Shown: positions 49,995-56,396 of the stretch, in pieces
How the letters are laid out: every line of letters starts with the position of its first letter
Numbering within the stretch: the first letter of the stretch is position 1
DNA from: Microlunatus flavus
GTDB taxonomy: Bacteria > Actinomycetota > Actinomycetes > Propionibacteriales > Propionibacteriaceae
Direction of reading: 5' to 3'
Assembly: GCF_900110855.1 (NCBI RefSeq)
Contig: NZ_FOFA01000003.1
Location: forward strand, 496,001 to 560,000
DNA length: 64,000 nucleotides
Position numbers and translations under genes: made by a program
The notes under the pieces: generated by a model
What the model saw: the letters and a program-made list of their open reading frames with translations, nothing else
The model's database searches: none
Told to the model about the DNA's origin: nothing

Positions 49995-50297
49995 ATGAGC
50001 CTGACCGACACCGCCGGTGACCTCGGCAGCACCGTCAAGTCCGCCGCGGGCGGCGCCGTCGCCAGCGTGACGAAGAGCGGCGGCGTGGTCGCCGCCCTCA
50101 GCAGCGCGGGCTTCCGCAGCGAGTGGGCGTACGCCGCCGGCTTCGCCTCCATCGGCCTCAGCTTCGTCTCGCACTACGCGAGCCGGGCCAGCAGCGGCAA
50201 CAAGGCGCAGGCCGACCGCTGGGGCATCTTCGTCGGGCACTGGGCGCCGACCTTCTTCGCGCTCGGCGTCGCCCTCCGGCTCGAGGAGCTCAGCTAG
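49995..50297 (+). CDS. Hypothetical 100-aa membrane protein
   Basis: A 100-residue protein with GTVK/GGAVAS-type small residues at the start and two likely hydrophobic segments (EWAYAAGFASIGLSFVSHYA and FVGHWAPTFFALGVALRLEE). The GHWAPTFFALGVALRLEE end is reminiscent of small proteins conserved in actinobacteria, but I cannot name a function. GGAAGG lies 8 bases before the ATG. It converges on udgX with a hairpin between. Confidence 0.65.
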   Translation: MSLTDTAGDLGSTVKSAAGGAVASVTKSGGVVAALSSAGFRSEWAYAAGFASIGLSFVSHYASRASSGNKAQADRWGIFVGHWAPTFFALGVALRLEELS

Positions 50298-50311
50298 TCC
50301 TGCCGACCGCG

Positions 50312-50333
50312 GCCGCCGACCTCAGACGGCGGC
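50312..50333. terminator. Bidirectional terminator
   Basis: Perfect seven-base arms GCCGCCG and CGGCGGC with an eight-base loop, between convergent genes and covering the udgX stop. Confidence 0.45.
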
Positions 50334-50939
50334 GACCGCGGTCCGCAGGTCGGCCACGAAATCGGCGTAGCCCTGGTCGCGCAGCTCGGCGTCCATCCGC
50401 AGGATCGCCGACGGGTGGATCGTCGCGAGGAACCGTCGCGTCCCGGCGGGCGTGTCGCGCTCGAAGACCACCCCGCGCTCCTTCGTGACGCGAAAGCCGC
50501 TGCCCAGCAGCGACTTGGCGGCGGTGGCCCCCAGCACGACGACGAGCTGCGGGTCGACGCGGCGGATCTCGGCCTCGAGCCACGGCCGGCAGGCCACGAC
50601 GTTGCTGGTGTCCGGTGTCTGGTGGATGCGCCGCTTGCCCCGCCACTCGAAGCGGAAGTGCTTGACCGCGTTCGTCACGTAGAGCGTCGAGCGGTCCGCG
50701 CCCGCCTCGTCGAGCGCCTTCTGCAGCACCTTGCCCGCGGGCCCCACGAAGGGCAGCCCGCGCTGGTCCTCGACGTCGCCCGGCTGCTCGCCGACGAGCA
50801 GCATCGACGCCTTCGGGCTGCCGGCGCCGAAGACGGTCTGGGTGGCCGGTTCCCACAGCTCGCAGCCGTGGCAGCCCTGCGCCGCCTCCCGCAGCTCCGC
50901 GATGCCGGCACCCTCGGGGACGTACTCCGCCGCGCTCAT
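50322..50939 (-). CDS. udgX: UdgX-type uracil-DNA-binding/cross-linking protein
   Basis: A 205-aa uracil-DNA glycosylase-superfamily protein. Motif 1 is GEQPGDVEDQRGLPFVGPAG (50-69). The KRRIH loop (102-106) with His106 is diagnostic of UdgX, which excises uracil and stays covalently bound to the DNA through this His. Iron-sulfur ligands appear as Cys23, Cys26 and Cys117, with His94 at the position where family 4 enzymes have the third Cys; this matches the M. smegmatis protein as I remember it. Length is typical. It is divergent from a DUF2945 gene, across the second copy of the 57-bp inverted repeat. Confidence 0.92.
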   Translation of the reverse strand: MSAAEYVPEGAGIAELREAAQGCHGCELWEPATQTVFGAGSPKASMLLVGEQPGDVEDQRGLPFVGPAGKVLQKALDEAGADRSTLYVTNAVKHFRFEWRGKRRIHQTPDTSNVVACRPWLEAEIRRVDPQLVVVLGATAAKSLLGSGFRVTKERGVVFERDTPAGTRRFLATIHPSAILRMDAELRDQGYADFVADLRTAVAAV

Positions 50940-51009
50940 GCGCCCTTCTTATCCCGGCTGGGCGCGAGCCACCGTCGGAGAAGCGCATCTCGGGTTGCCC
51001 CGGACCTCA

Positions 51010-51066
51010 CGAGCGGTAGGTTGCCGCGCGATCTCCCCCAGAACTGTCGCGGCAACCTACCGCTCG
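51010..51066. repeat. 57-bp inverted-repeat element, copy 2
   Basis: Perfect 19-base arms (CGAGCGGTAGGTTGCCGCG and its complement) around a 19-base centre. The outer 15 bases of each arm equal those of copy 1 at 33974-34030. It lies between the divergent udgX and DUF2945 genes. Confidence 0.85.
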
Positions 51067-51089
51067 ACGGACTTCGTGGTGGCCCGCGC

Positions 51090-51095
51090 TAGCGT
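51090..51095 (+). promoter_or_regulatory. Leaderless promoter -10 box
   Basis: TAGCGT ends 7 bases before the ATG at 51103. The inverted-repeat element covers the region where a -35 box would lie upstream. Confidence 0.45.
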
Positions 51096-51102
51096 CACGC
51101 CC

Positions 51103-51300
51103 ATGGCGATCAGCAAGGGCGACACGGTCCACTGGAACACCCCGCAGGGCAAGACCGAGGGCAAGGCCGTCGAGAAGAAGACCAAGGAGTTCACCCACGA
51201 CGGGCAGAAGTTCAACGCCTCGGAGGACGAGCCGTACTGGATCGTCGAGTCGAGCAAGAGCGGCAGCAAGGCTGCTCACAAGGAGTCGTCGCTCTCCTGA
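51103..51300 (+). CDS. DUF2945 family small protein
   Basis: A 65-aa protein with the DUF2945 (TUDOR-like) pattern: MAISKGDTVHWNTPQGKTEG, then FNASEDEPYWIVESSKSGSK and a final AHKESSLS. These proteins are widespread, small and of unknown role; a nucleic-acid or protein-binding SH3-like fold is expected. It is followed 30 bases later by the phosphofructokinase gene, which has its own -10 box. Confidence 0.85.
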   Translation: MAISKGDTVHWNTPQGKTEGKAVEKKTKEFTHDGQKFNASEDEPYWIVESSKSGSKAAHKESSLS

Positions 51301-51316
51301 GCCGCGCAGGGTTCGG

Positions 51317-51322
51317 TAGGTT
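51317..51322 (+). promoter_or_regulatory. Leaderless promoter -10 box
   Basis: TAGGTT ends 7 bases before the ATG at 51330. Confidence 0.45.
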
Positions 51323-51329
51323 CGAGCCC

Positions 51330-52550
51330 ATGGTGAAGAAGGTTGCCCTCCTGACCGCGGGCGGTTTCGCCCCCTGCCTCTCCTCCGCGATCGGCGGGCT
51401 GGTCGAGCGCTACACCGAGATCGCGCCGGAGATCGAGATCATCGCGTACCGCTACGGCTACCAGGGCCTGCTGCAGGGCGACTCGATCGTGGTCGGCGAC
51501 GAGGTGCGCAAGCACGCCGACCGGCTGCACGCCTTCGGCGGCTCGCCGATCGGCAACTCCCGCGTCAAGCTGACCAACGCCGCCGACCTCGTCAAGCGGG
51601 GCCTCGTGCCCGAGGGCACCGACCCGGTGCGCGCGGCCGCCGACCGGCTCACCGCCGACGGCATCGACGTGCTGCACACGATCGGCGGCGACGACACCAA
51701 CACCACCGCCGCCGACCTGGCCGCGTTCCTGGCCGACAACGACTACGGCCTGACGGTCGTCGGACTGCCCAAGACGATCGACAACGACGTGATCCCGATC
51801 CGGCAGTCGCTCGGCGCCTGGACCGCCGCGGAGCAGGGCGCGCGGTTCGCCGAGAACGTGGTCGCCGAGCACAACTCCGGCGCCCGGAACCTGATCGTGC
51901 ACGAGGTCATGGGCCGCCACTGCGGCTGGCTCACCGCCGCGACCGCGAAGGCGTACCGCGACTGGCTCGACACCCGCGCCTGGCTGCCCGAGATCGGCCT
52001 GAGCCGCGAGGCCTGGGACATCCACGGCGTCTACCTGCCCGAGGCCGAGTTCGACCTCGAGACCGAGGGCGAGCGCCTGCGCGAGGTCATGGACCGCGTC
52101 GGTTCGGTGAACCTGTTCCTCTCCGAGGGCGCCGGGCTCAGCACGATCGTCGCCGACCTCGAGAGCTCCGGCCAGGAGGTCGCCCGCGACCCGTTCGGCC
52201 ACGTCAAGATCGACAAGGTCAACCCGGGCCAGTGGTTCGCGAGCCAGTTCGCCGAGCGCCTCGGCGCGGAGAAGGTCCTCGTGCAGAAGTCGGGCTACTT
52301 CTCCCGCTCGGCCGCCGCGAACGACGCCGACCTCCAGCTCATCCGCTCCATGACCGACCTGGCCGTCGACTGCGCCCTGCGCGGTGAGTCCGGCGTGATC
52401 GGGCACGACGAGGAGCGCGGCGACGAGCTGCGGGCGATCGAGTTCTCGCGGATCAAGGGCGGCAAGCCGTTCGACATCACCACGCCCTGGTACGGCGAGC
52501 TGCTCGAGGGCATCGGCCAGCCCCCGGCCCGCGCGGCCGCCGAGCACTGA
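51330..52550 (+). CDS. Pyrophosphate-dependent phosphofructokinase
   Basis: A 406-aa phosphofructokinase. It has GGDDT (119-123) where ATP enzymes have GGDGS, and PKTIDND (147-153) where ATP enzymes have PGTIDND. These Asp and Lys residues indicate PPi as phosphate donor, making the step reversible and usable for gluconeogenesis. MGRHCGWL (the substrate loop) is intact. ATG at 51330 with a leaderless -10 box. It follows a small DUF2945 gene and precedes an acetyltransferase gene 13 bases later. Confidence 0.92.
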   Translation: MVKKVALLTAGGFAPCLSSAIGGLVERYTEIAPEIEIIAYRYGYQGLLQGDSIVVGDEVRKHADRLHAFGGSPIGNSRVKLTNAADLVKRGLVPEGTDPVRAAADRLTADGIDVLHTIGGDDTNTTAADLAAFLADNDYGLTVVGLPKTIDNDVIPIRQSLGAWTAAEQGARFAENVVAEHNSGARNLIVHEVMGRHCGWLTAATAKAYRDWLDTRAWLPEIGLSREAWDIHGVYLPEAEFDLETEGERLREVMDRVGSVNLFLSEGAGLSTIVADLESSGQEVARDPFGHVKIDKVNPGQWFASQFAERLGAEKVLVQKSGYFSRSAAANDADLQLIRSMTDLAVDCALRGESGVIGHDEERGDELRAIEFSRIKGGKPFDITTPWYGELLEGIGQPPARAAAEH

Positions 52551-52563
52551 CCGGGTCCCGCTC

Positions 52564-53121
52564 GTGCTGACGCTGCCCCACCCGCTCGTCACCGAGCGGC
52601 TGGTGCTGCGCCCGATCGACGCGACCGCCGACGTCGACGCGATCCACGCGTACGCGTCGCGCGAGGACGTGTGCCGCTACATCCCCTGGACGCCGAAGAC
52701 GCGCGAGGACGTGGTCGCCTGGCTCCCCCGCCGGACGGCCACGACCATCCGCCAGGAGGGTGCGGGCGCGAGCCTCGCCGTCACGCTGCGCACGAGCGGC
52801 GAGCTGGTCGGGGACGTGATCCTCATCTGGCGCAGCGCCGCGCACCGGACGGCCGAGATCGGCTACGTGATCCATCCCGACCACGCCGGCCACGGCTACG
52901 CGAGCGAGGCGGCCCGCGCCCTGCTCGGGGTGGCGTTCGACGACCTCGGGATGCACCGCGTCGTGGCCCGGATCGACGAGCGCAACCCCGCCTCGGCGGC
53001 GGTGCTGCGCAGGATCGGGATGCGGCAGGAGGCCGTGCTCGTGGAGAACGAGTGGTTCAAGGGCGCCTGGACGACCGAGGTCGACTTCGCCCTGCTGGAG
53101 AGCGAGTGGCGCGCACGCTGA
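52564..53121 (+). CDS. GNAT-family N-acetyltransferase (RimJ/RimL-like)
   Basis: A 185-aa GNAT protein. It begins LPHPLVTERLVLRPIDATAD, typical of the RimJ/RimL subgroup, and has the acetyl-CoA loop HPDHAGHGYASEAARALL and the IDERNPASAAVLRRIGM block. It could acetylate the N-terminus of a ribosomal protein or another amine. The GTG start follows the phosphofructokinase stop by 13 bases, so they may share an mRNA. Exact target unknown. Confidence 0.85.
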   Translation: MLTLPHPLVTERLVLRPIDATADVDAIHAYASREDVCRYIPWTPKTREDVVAWLPRRTATTIRQEGAGASLAVTLRTSGELVGDVILIWRSAAHRTAEIGYVIHPDHAGHGYASEAARALLGVAFDDLGMHRVVARIDERNPASAAVLRRIGMRQEAVLVENEWFKGAWTTEVDFALLESEWRAR

Positions 53122-53131
53122 CCGCGGGCGG

Positions 53132-54211
53132 CTAGACGAACGCGAGGGCCAGCGTCGCCGTCACCAGCAGGACCGGGACGAGCACCAGTCCACGCAGGGC
53201 GAACCCGCCCCACGACACCGAGAGGTCGGCCGAGCGGCAGCGGGCCGCCCACAGCAGCGTCGCCAGGCTGGCCCATGGCGTGATCAGCGGCCCGGCGTTG
53301 ACGCCGACGAGCAGGGCCACGAGGCGTACGGGGTGGTCGAGGACCGCCGGTTCCATGGCCAGGTAGGCGGGCAGGTTGTCCAGCAGGTTCGCGCCCAGCG
53401 CTCCCAGCCCCGCCACGCGCAGCAGCGGGACCCAGGCCGAACCCGAGCCGGCGAGCCGGCCGAGCACGTCGCCGAGCCCGTGGTCGTGCGCCAGCTGGAC
53501 GAGGACGAAGAGGACGGACACGCCCAGCACGAGCTGCCAGGGCAGCATCCGCCAGTGCAGCAGGTGCCGGGCCCCGAACGCGCAGGCCACCACGAGGACC
53601 GCCGCTCCGACGGCCGACACCACCAGCACGTTCCCGACGAGCACGAACGCGGGCCCGAGCAGCGCGCAGACGACCACTCCGAGCCGCAGCAGCCGGGGGT
53701 GCTGCCAGGTCGGCGCCTCGCCCAGCACGTACGTCCCGCGCAGCGACCGGCGGAAGAACAGGGCCAGGGCGACGACGGTGACGACCGTGCAGACGACGGC
53801 CGCGGGCCAGGTGAGGCGCAGGAAGGCCGGCACGCCGGAGCTGGGGAGCCGGGTGAAAGCGAGGAGGTTGGTCAGGTTCGAGACCGGCAGGAACAGCGAG
53901 GCCGTGTTCGCGAGCCAGACCGCCGTGTAGGCGAACAGCAGGCGGTCCAGGCGCAGCTGCGCGGCGAGCGCCAGCACGACGGGCGTGAGCAGCACCGCGG
54001 TCGTATCGAGCGACAGCACCGCGGTCGCGAGCACCGCCACGAGCACGACGAGCAGCCACAGCCGCAGCACCGAGCCCCGGGCAAGCCGGGCCGTGCCGCG
54101 GGCCAGGAGCGTGAAGACCCCGAGCCCGTCCGCGATCTCGGCCACCACCGTGATGCAGACGACGAAGCCGAGGATGGGCAGGACCCGGTCCGCCAGCTCG
54201 GTCAGGTCCAC
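53132..54211 (-). CDS. ArsB/NhaD-like (ion transporter superfamily) permease
   Basis: A 359-aa membrane protein with about ten helices. SLDTTAVLLTPVVLALA and NTASLFLPVSNLTNLLAF match the paired motifs of the ArsB/NhaD/SLC13-like ion transporters, and GANLLDNLPAYLAMEP the second half repeat. It is shorter than typical ArsB (about 430 aa). No arsR or arsC lies nearby, so arsenite specificity is unproven. Its start is about 35 bases from the divergent pterin dehydratase gene. Confidence 0.8.
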   Translation of the reverse strand: MDLTELADRVLPILGFVVCITVVAEIADGLGVFTLLARGTARLARGSVLRLWLLVVLVAVLATAVLSLDTTAVLLTPVVLALAAQLRLDRLLFAYTAVWLANTASLFLPVSNLTNLLAFTRLPSSGVPAFLRLTWPAAVVCTVVTVVALALFFRRSLRGTYVLGEAPTWQHPRLLRLGVVVCALLGPAFVLVGNVLVVSAVGAAVLVVACAFGARHLLHWRMLPWQLVLGVSVLFVLVQLAHDHGLGDVLGRLAGSGSAWVPLLRVAGLGALGANLLDNLPAYLAMEPAVLDHPVRLVALLVGVNAGPLITPWASLATLLWAARCRSADLSVSWGGFALRGLVLVPVLLVTATLALAFV

Positions 54212-54234
54212 GGTTCCGCCACGGCGAGGAACGT

Positions 54235-54240
54235 TAGCGT
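54235..54240 (+). promoter_or_regulatory. Leaderless promoter -10 box
   Basis: TAGCGT ends 6 bases before the GTG at 54247. Confidence 0.45.
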
Positions 54241-54246
54241 GGTTCC

Positions 54247-54537
54247 GTGCCCCGGCTGCTGATGCCCGCCGACCTCGCGGCGCAGCTGCGCGACCTGCCC
54301 GGCTGGCAGCTCGAGGACGGCCGGCTCGTCCGGACGGTCCGGCTCGAGAGCTTCCGCGCCGCGCTCGACCTCGTGGTCGCCGTGGGCGACGAGGCCGAGG
54401 CCATGAACCACCACCCCGACGTCGACCTCCGTTACGACCAGGTGCGGTTCGCGCTCTGGACCCACGTCGCCGGTGGGGTCACCCAGTACGACGTCGAGCT
54501 CGCGCACCGGATCAGCGCGCTGCTGCCAGCCGGGTAG
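54247..54537 (+). CDS. phhB: 4a-hydroxytetrahydrobiopterin dehydratase
   Basis: A 96-aa pterin-4a-carbinolamine dehydratase, full length. The family signature EAMNHHPDVDLRYDQVRFAL includes the catalytic His pair and Asp. It recycles the pterin product of aromatic amino acid hydroxylases or takes part in molybdopterin-like chemistry; no hydroxylase is in the window. GTG start with leaderless spacing. Its stop is followed by a tandem repeat. Confidence 0.92.
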   Translation: MPRLLMPADLAAQLRDLPGWQLEDGRLVRTVRLESFRAALDLVVAVGDEAEAMNHHPDVDLRYDQVRFALWTHVAGGVTQYDVELAHRISALLPAG

Positions 54538-54567
54538 CGCTGTCGGTCTGGGGGCGCCGACCTCTTC

Positions 54568-54627
54568 GAGGCCCTTCGACAGGCTCAGGGAGCGCTCGAG
54601 GCCCTCCGACGGGCTCAGGGAGCGCTC
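54568..54627. repeat. 30-bp direct repeat, two copies
   Basis: Two adjacent 30-base units (54568-54597 and 54598-54627) that differ at two positions. Each has the core CTTCGACAGGCTCAGGGAGC or a variant. The same core recurs at 59028-59047. Similar short repeats are, as I remember, scattered in other GC-rich genomes. Confidence 0.8.
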
Positions 54628-54710
54628 TCGCAGCCTCACGCGGCGAAGGACCACGAGGTGAGTCGCGCGCGACACGACTGTTACGACCGTCATCGCGGCT
54701 TGTTCCGCAC

Positions 54711-54726
54711 GTAACCCGTCCGGAAC
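54711..54726 (+). promoter_or_regulatory. Possible GlnR-type site upstream of the nit cluster
   Basis: GTAAC-N6-GGAAC, four of five matches to the second GlnR half-site (GAAAC) and full match to the first. It lies 77 bases before the first cluster gene. A second GTTAC is at 54680. GlnR controls nitrogen starvation genes in actinobacteria. Weak evidence. Confidence 0.35.
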
Positions 54727-54802
54727 CGCTCCCGGCCCAAGATCGAACCAGGCCGCGGCGCACGGGTCGCCCGCGGACACCACCGATCACCAGGAGTCCC
54801 CT

Positions 54803-55327
54803 GTGCCGCTGTTCGACGACGAGATCCTCGCCAAGATCGAGACCTCCCGCAACGAGATCCCGCACCCCTCGCTGGAGAAGGGCAGCTCGATCTACGGCTC
54901 GACCAAGATCTTCCCCGACATCCAGGCCGAGCCCGGCCAGTCGTACCTGACGCTCGTCCACGGCATCGCCCACGAGTCCAGCGTCAGCTTCGTCGCCTGC
55001 CTGCAGGCCCTCCGCGCGCTGCGCAAGGGCTTCGACTCGGTCGTCTACTTCTACGGCCCGGGCTCGATGAACGCGATCGCCACCCGCGGCTTCCCCACCA
55101 CCGGCGACTCGGCCTTCCCCGGTGAGCAGAACATCAACAACACGCTGCAGACCTTCATGGACGAGGGCGGCACCGTCTTCGTCTGCCGCTTCGGTCTCTC
55201 GCTGCACGGCCTGCGCGAGGAGGACCTGATGCCGGGAACCATCCCCTGCCACCCGCTCGACGTGCAGGACGCCCTCATCTACTTCGCCAACAAGGGCGCG
55301 ATCATCAACTCGACCTACATGGTCTGA
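54803..55327 (+). CDS. MSMEG_0572/Sll0783 family nitrogen-starvation protein
   Basis: A 174-aa protein with clear likeness to the MSMEG_0572/Sll0783 family, which marks the start of Nit1C clusters. Conserved blocks are SSIYGSTKIFPDIQAEPGQS, SLHGLREEDLMPGTIPCHPLD and YFANKGAIINSTYMV. It has a DsrE-like alpha/beta feel, with no cofactor motif visible. AGGAG precedes the GTG. The following gene begins 13 bases after its stop. In cyanobacteria the homologue is raised by nitrogen limitation; its chemistry is unknown. Confidence 0.9.
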   Translation: MPLFDDEILAKIETSRNEIPHPSLEKGSSIYGSTKIFPDIQAEPGQSYLTLVHGIAHESSVSFVACLQALRALRKGFDSVVYFYGPGSMNAIATRGFPTTGDSAFPGEQNINNTLQTFMDEGGTVFVCRFGLSLHGLREEDLMPGTIPCHPLDVQDALIYFANKGAIINSTYMV

Positions 55328-55340
55328 GGCCGTACCGACC

Positions 55341-56396
55341 ATGAGCGTGACGACGAGGGTCGACCTCGCGATCCTGGGGATCCGCGGCGGGGCGCCGGTG
55401 AGCCGCCGCTCCGGCGCGGGACCCAGCGACGACGGGCACCTGCTGCTCGACGGCCGGGGCGTCGCCGTGCCGCTGAACGACGCCAGCCCCTACTGGCTCG
55501 ACGGCGACACGCTCCTCAAGGACGGCGTGGTCGTCGAGGACGTGGCCGTGGAGCCGGTGCGCCGGCCGCGGTTCTACGACCTCCGCACCGCGGAGGGCAC
55601 CTCGTACGAGATGCTCGCCCGCCTCCACGGGCGTGACGTCCTCGCGACCACCGTCGTCCAGACCTGCATCCGCTACGACGAGGCGGAACGGTGCCGGTTC
55701 TGCGCGATCGAGGCGTCGCTCACGGCCGGCTCCACCGTCGCGGTCAAGCGCCCGCACGAGCTGGCCGAGGTCGCCGAGGCCGCCGTCCGGCTCGACGGCG
55801 TGCGCCAGATGGTCATGACGACCGGGACGTCGGCCGGTCGCGACCGCGGCGCCACCCACCTGGCCCGCTGCGTGCGGGCGGTCAAGGCACGCGTGCCCGA
55901 CCTGCCGGTCCAGGTCCAGTGCGAGCCGCCCGGTGACCTGGGCACGATCACCGAGCTGCGCGAGGCCGGTGCGGACGCGATCGGGATCCACGTGGAGTCG
56001 CTCGACGACGCCGTGCGCCGCCGCTGGATGCCGGGCAAGTCCCGGGTGAGCCTGTCCGAGTACCGGGCCGCCTGGGCCGAGGCGGTCCGCGTCTTCGGGC
56101 GCAACCAGGTGTCGACCTACCTCCTGGTCGGCCTCGGCGAGGACCCCGACGAGCTGGTGGCCGGCGCGCGCGAGCTGATCGCCATGGGCGTCTACCCGTT
56201 CGTGGTGCCGTTCCGCCCGCTCGCCGGGACGCTCGCCCAGGCCGACGGGGCCACCGCGCCCGACCCCCTCGTGCTCGAGGACGTGACCCGCCGGGTCGCC
56301 CGGGACCTGGTCGCCGCCGGCATGACCTCCGACGGCCAGTCCGCGGGGTGCGCGGCGTGCGGCGCCTGCAGCACCCTCCAGCAGCAGGGCGCCTGA
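55341..56396 (+). CDS. MSMEG_0568 family radical SAM protein
   Basis: A 351-aa radical SAM family protein of Nit1C clusters. The cluster-binding cysteines are Cys109, Cys118 and Cys121: the spacing C-x8-C-x2-C is wider than the classic C-x3-C-x2-C. A second group, C-x2-C-x2-C (337, 340, 343), lies at the very C-terminus, and may hold an auxiliary iron-sulfur cluster. EAGADAIGIHVESLDD and TYLLVGLGEDPDEL are typical barrel strands. It overlaps the next gene as TGATG. The reaction is unknown. Confidence 0.9.
   Translation: MSVTTRVDLAILGIRGGAPVSRRSGAGPSDDGHLLLDGRGVAVPLNDASPYWLDGDTLLKDGVVVEDVAVEPVRRPRFYDLRTAEGTSYEMLARLHGRDVLATTVVQTCIRYDEAERCRFCAIEASLTAGSTVAVKRPHELAEVAEAAVRLDGVRQMVMTTGTSAGRDRGATHLARCVRAVKARVPDLPVQVQCEPPGDLGTITELREAGADAIGIHVESLDDAVRRRWMPGKSRVSLSEYRAAWAEAVRVFGRNQVSTYLLVGLGEDPDELVAGARELIAMGVYPFVVPFRPLAGTLAQADGATAPDPLVLEDVTRRVARDLVAAGMTSDGQSAGCAACGACSTLQQQGA

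Noticed and set aside
53132-54211. Arsenite pump of an ars operon
   Set aside because: There is no arsR, arsC or arsA nearby, and the protein is short; only the superfamily can be supported.
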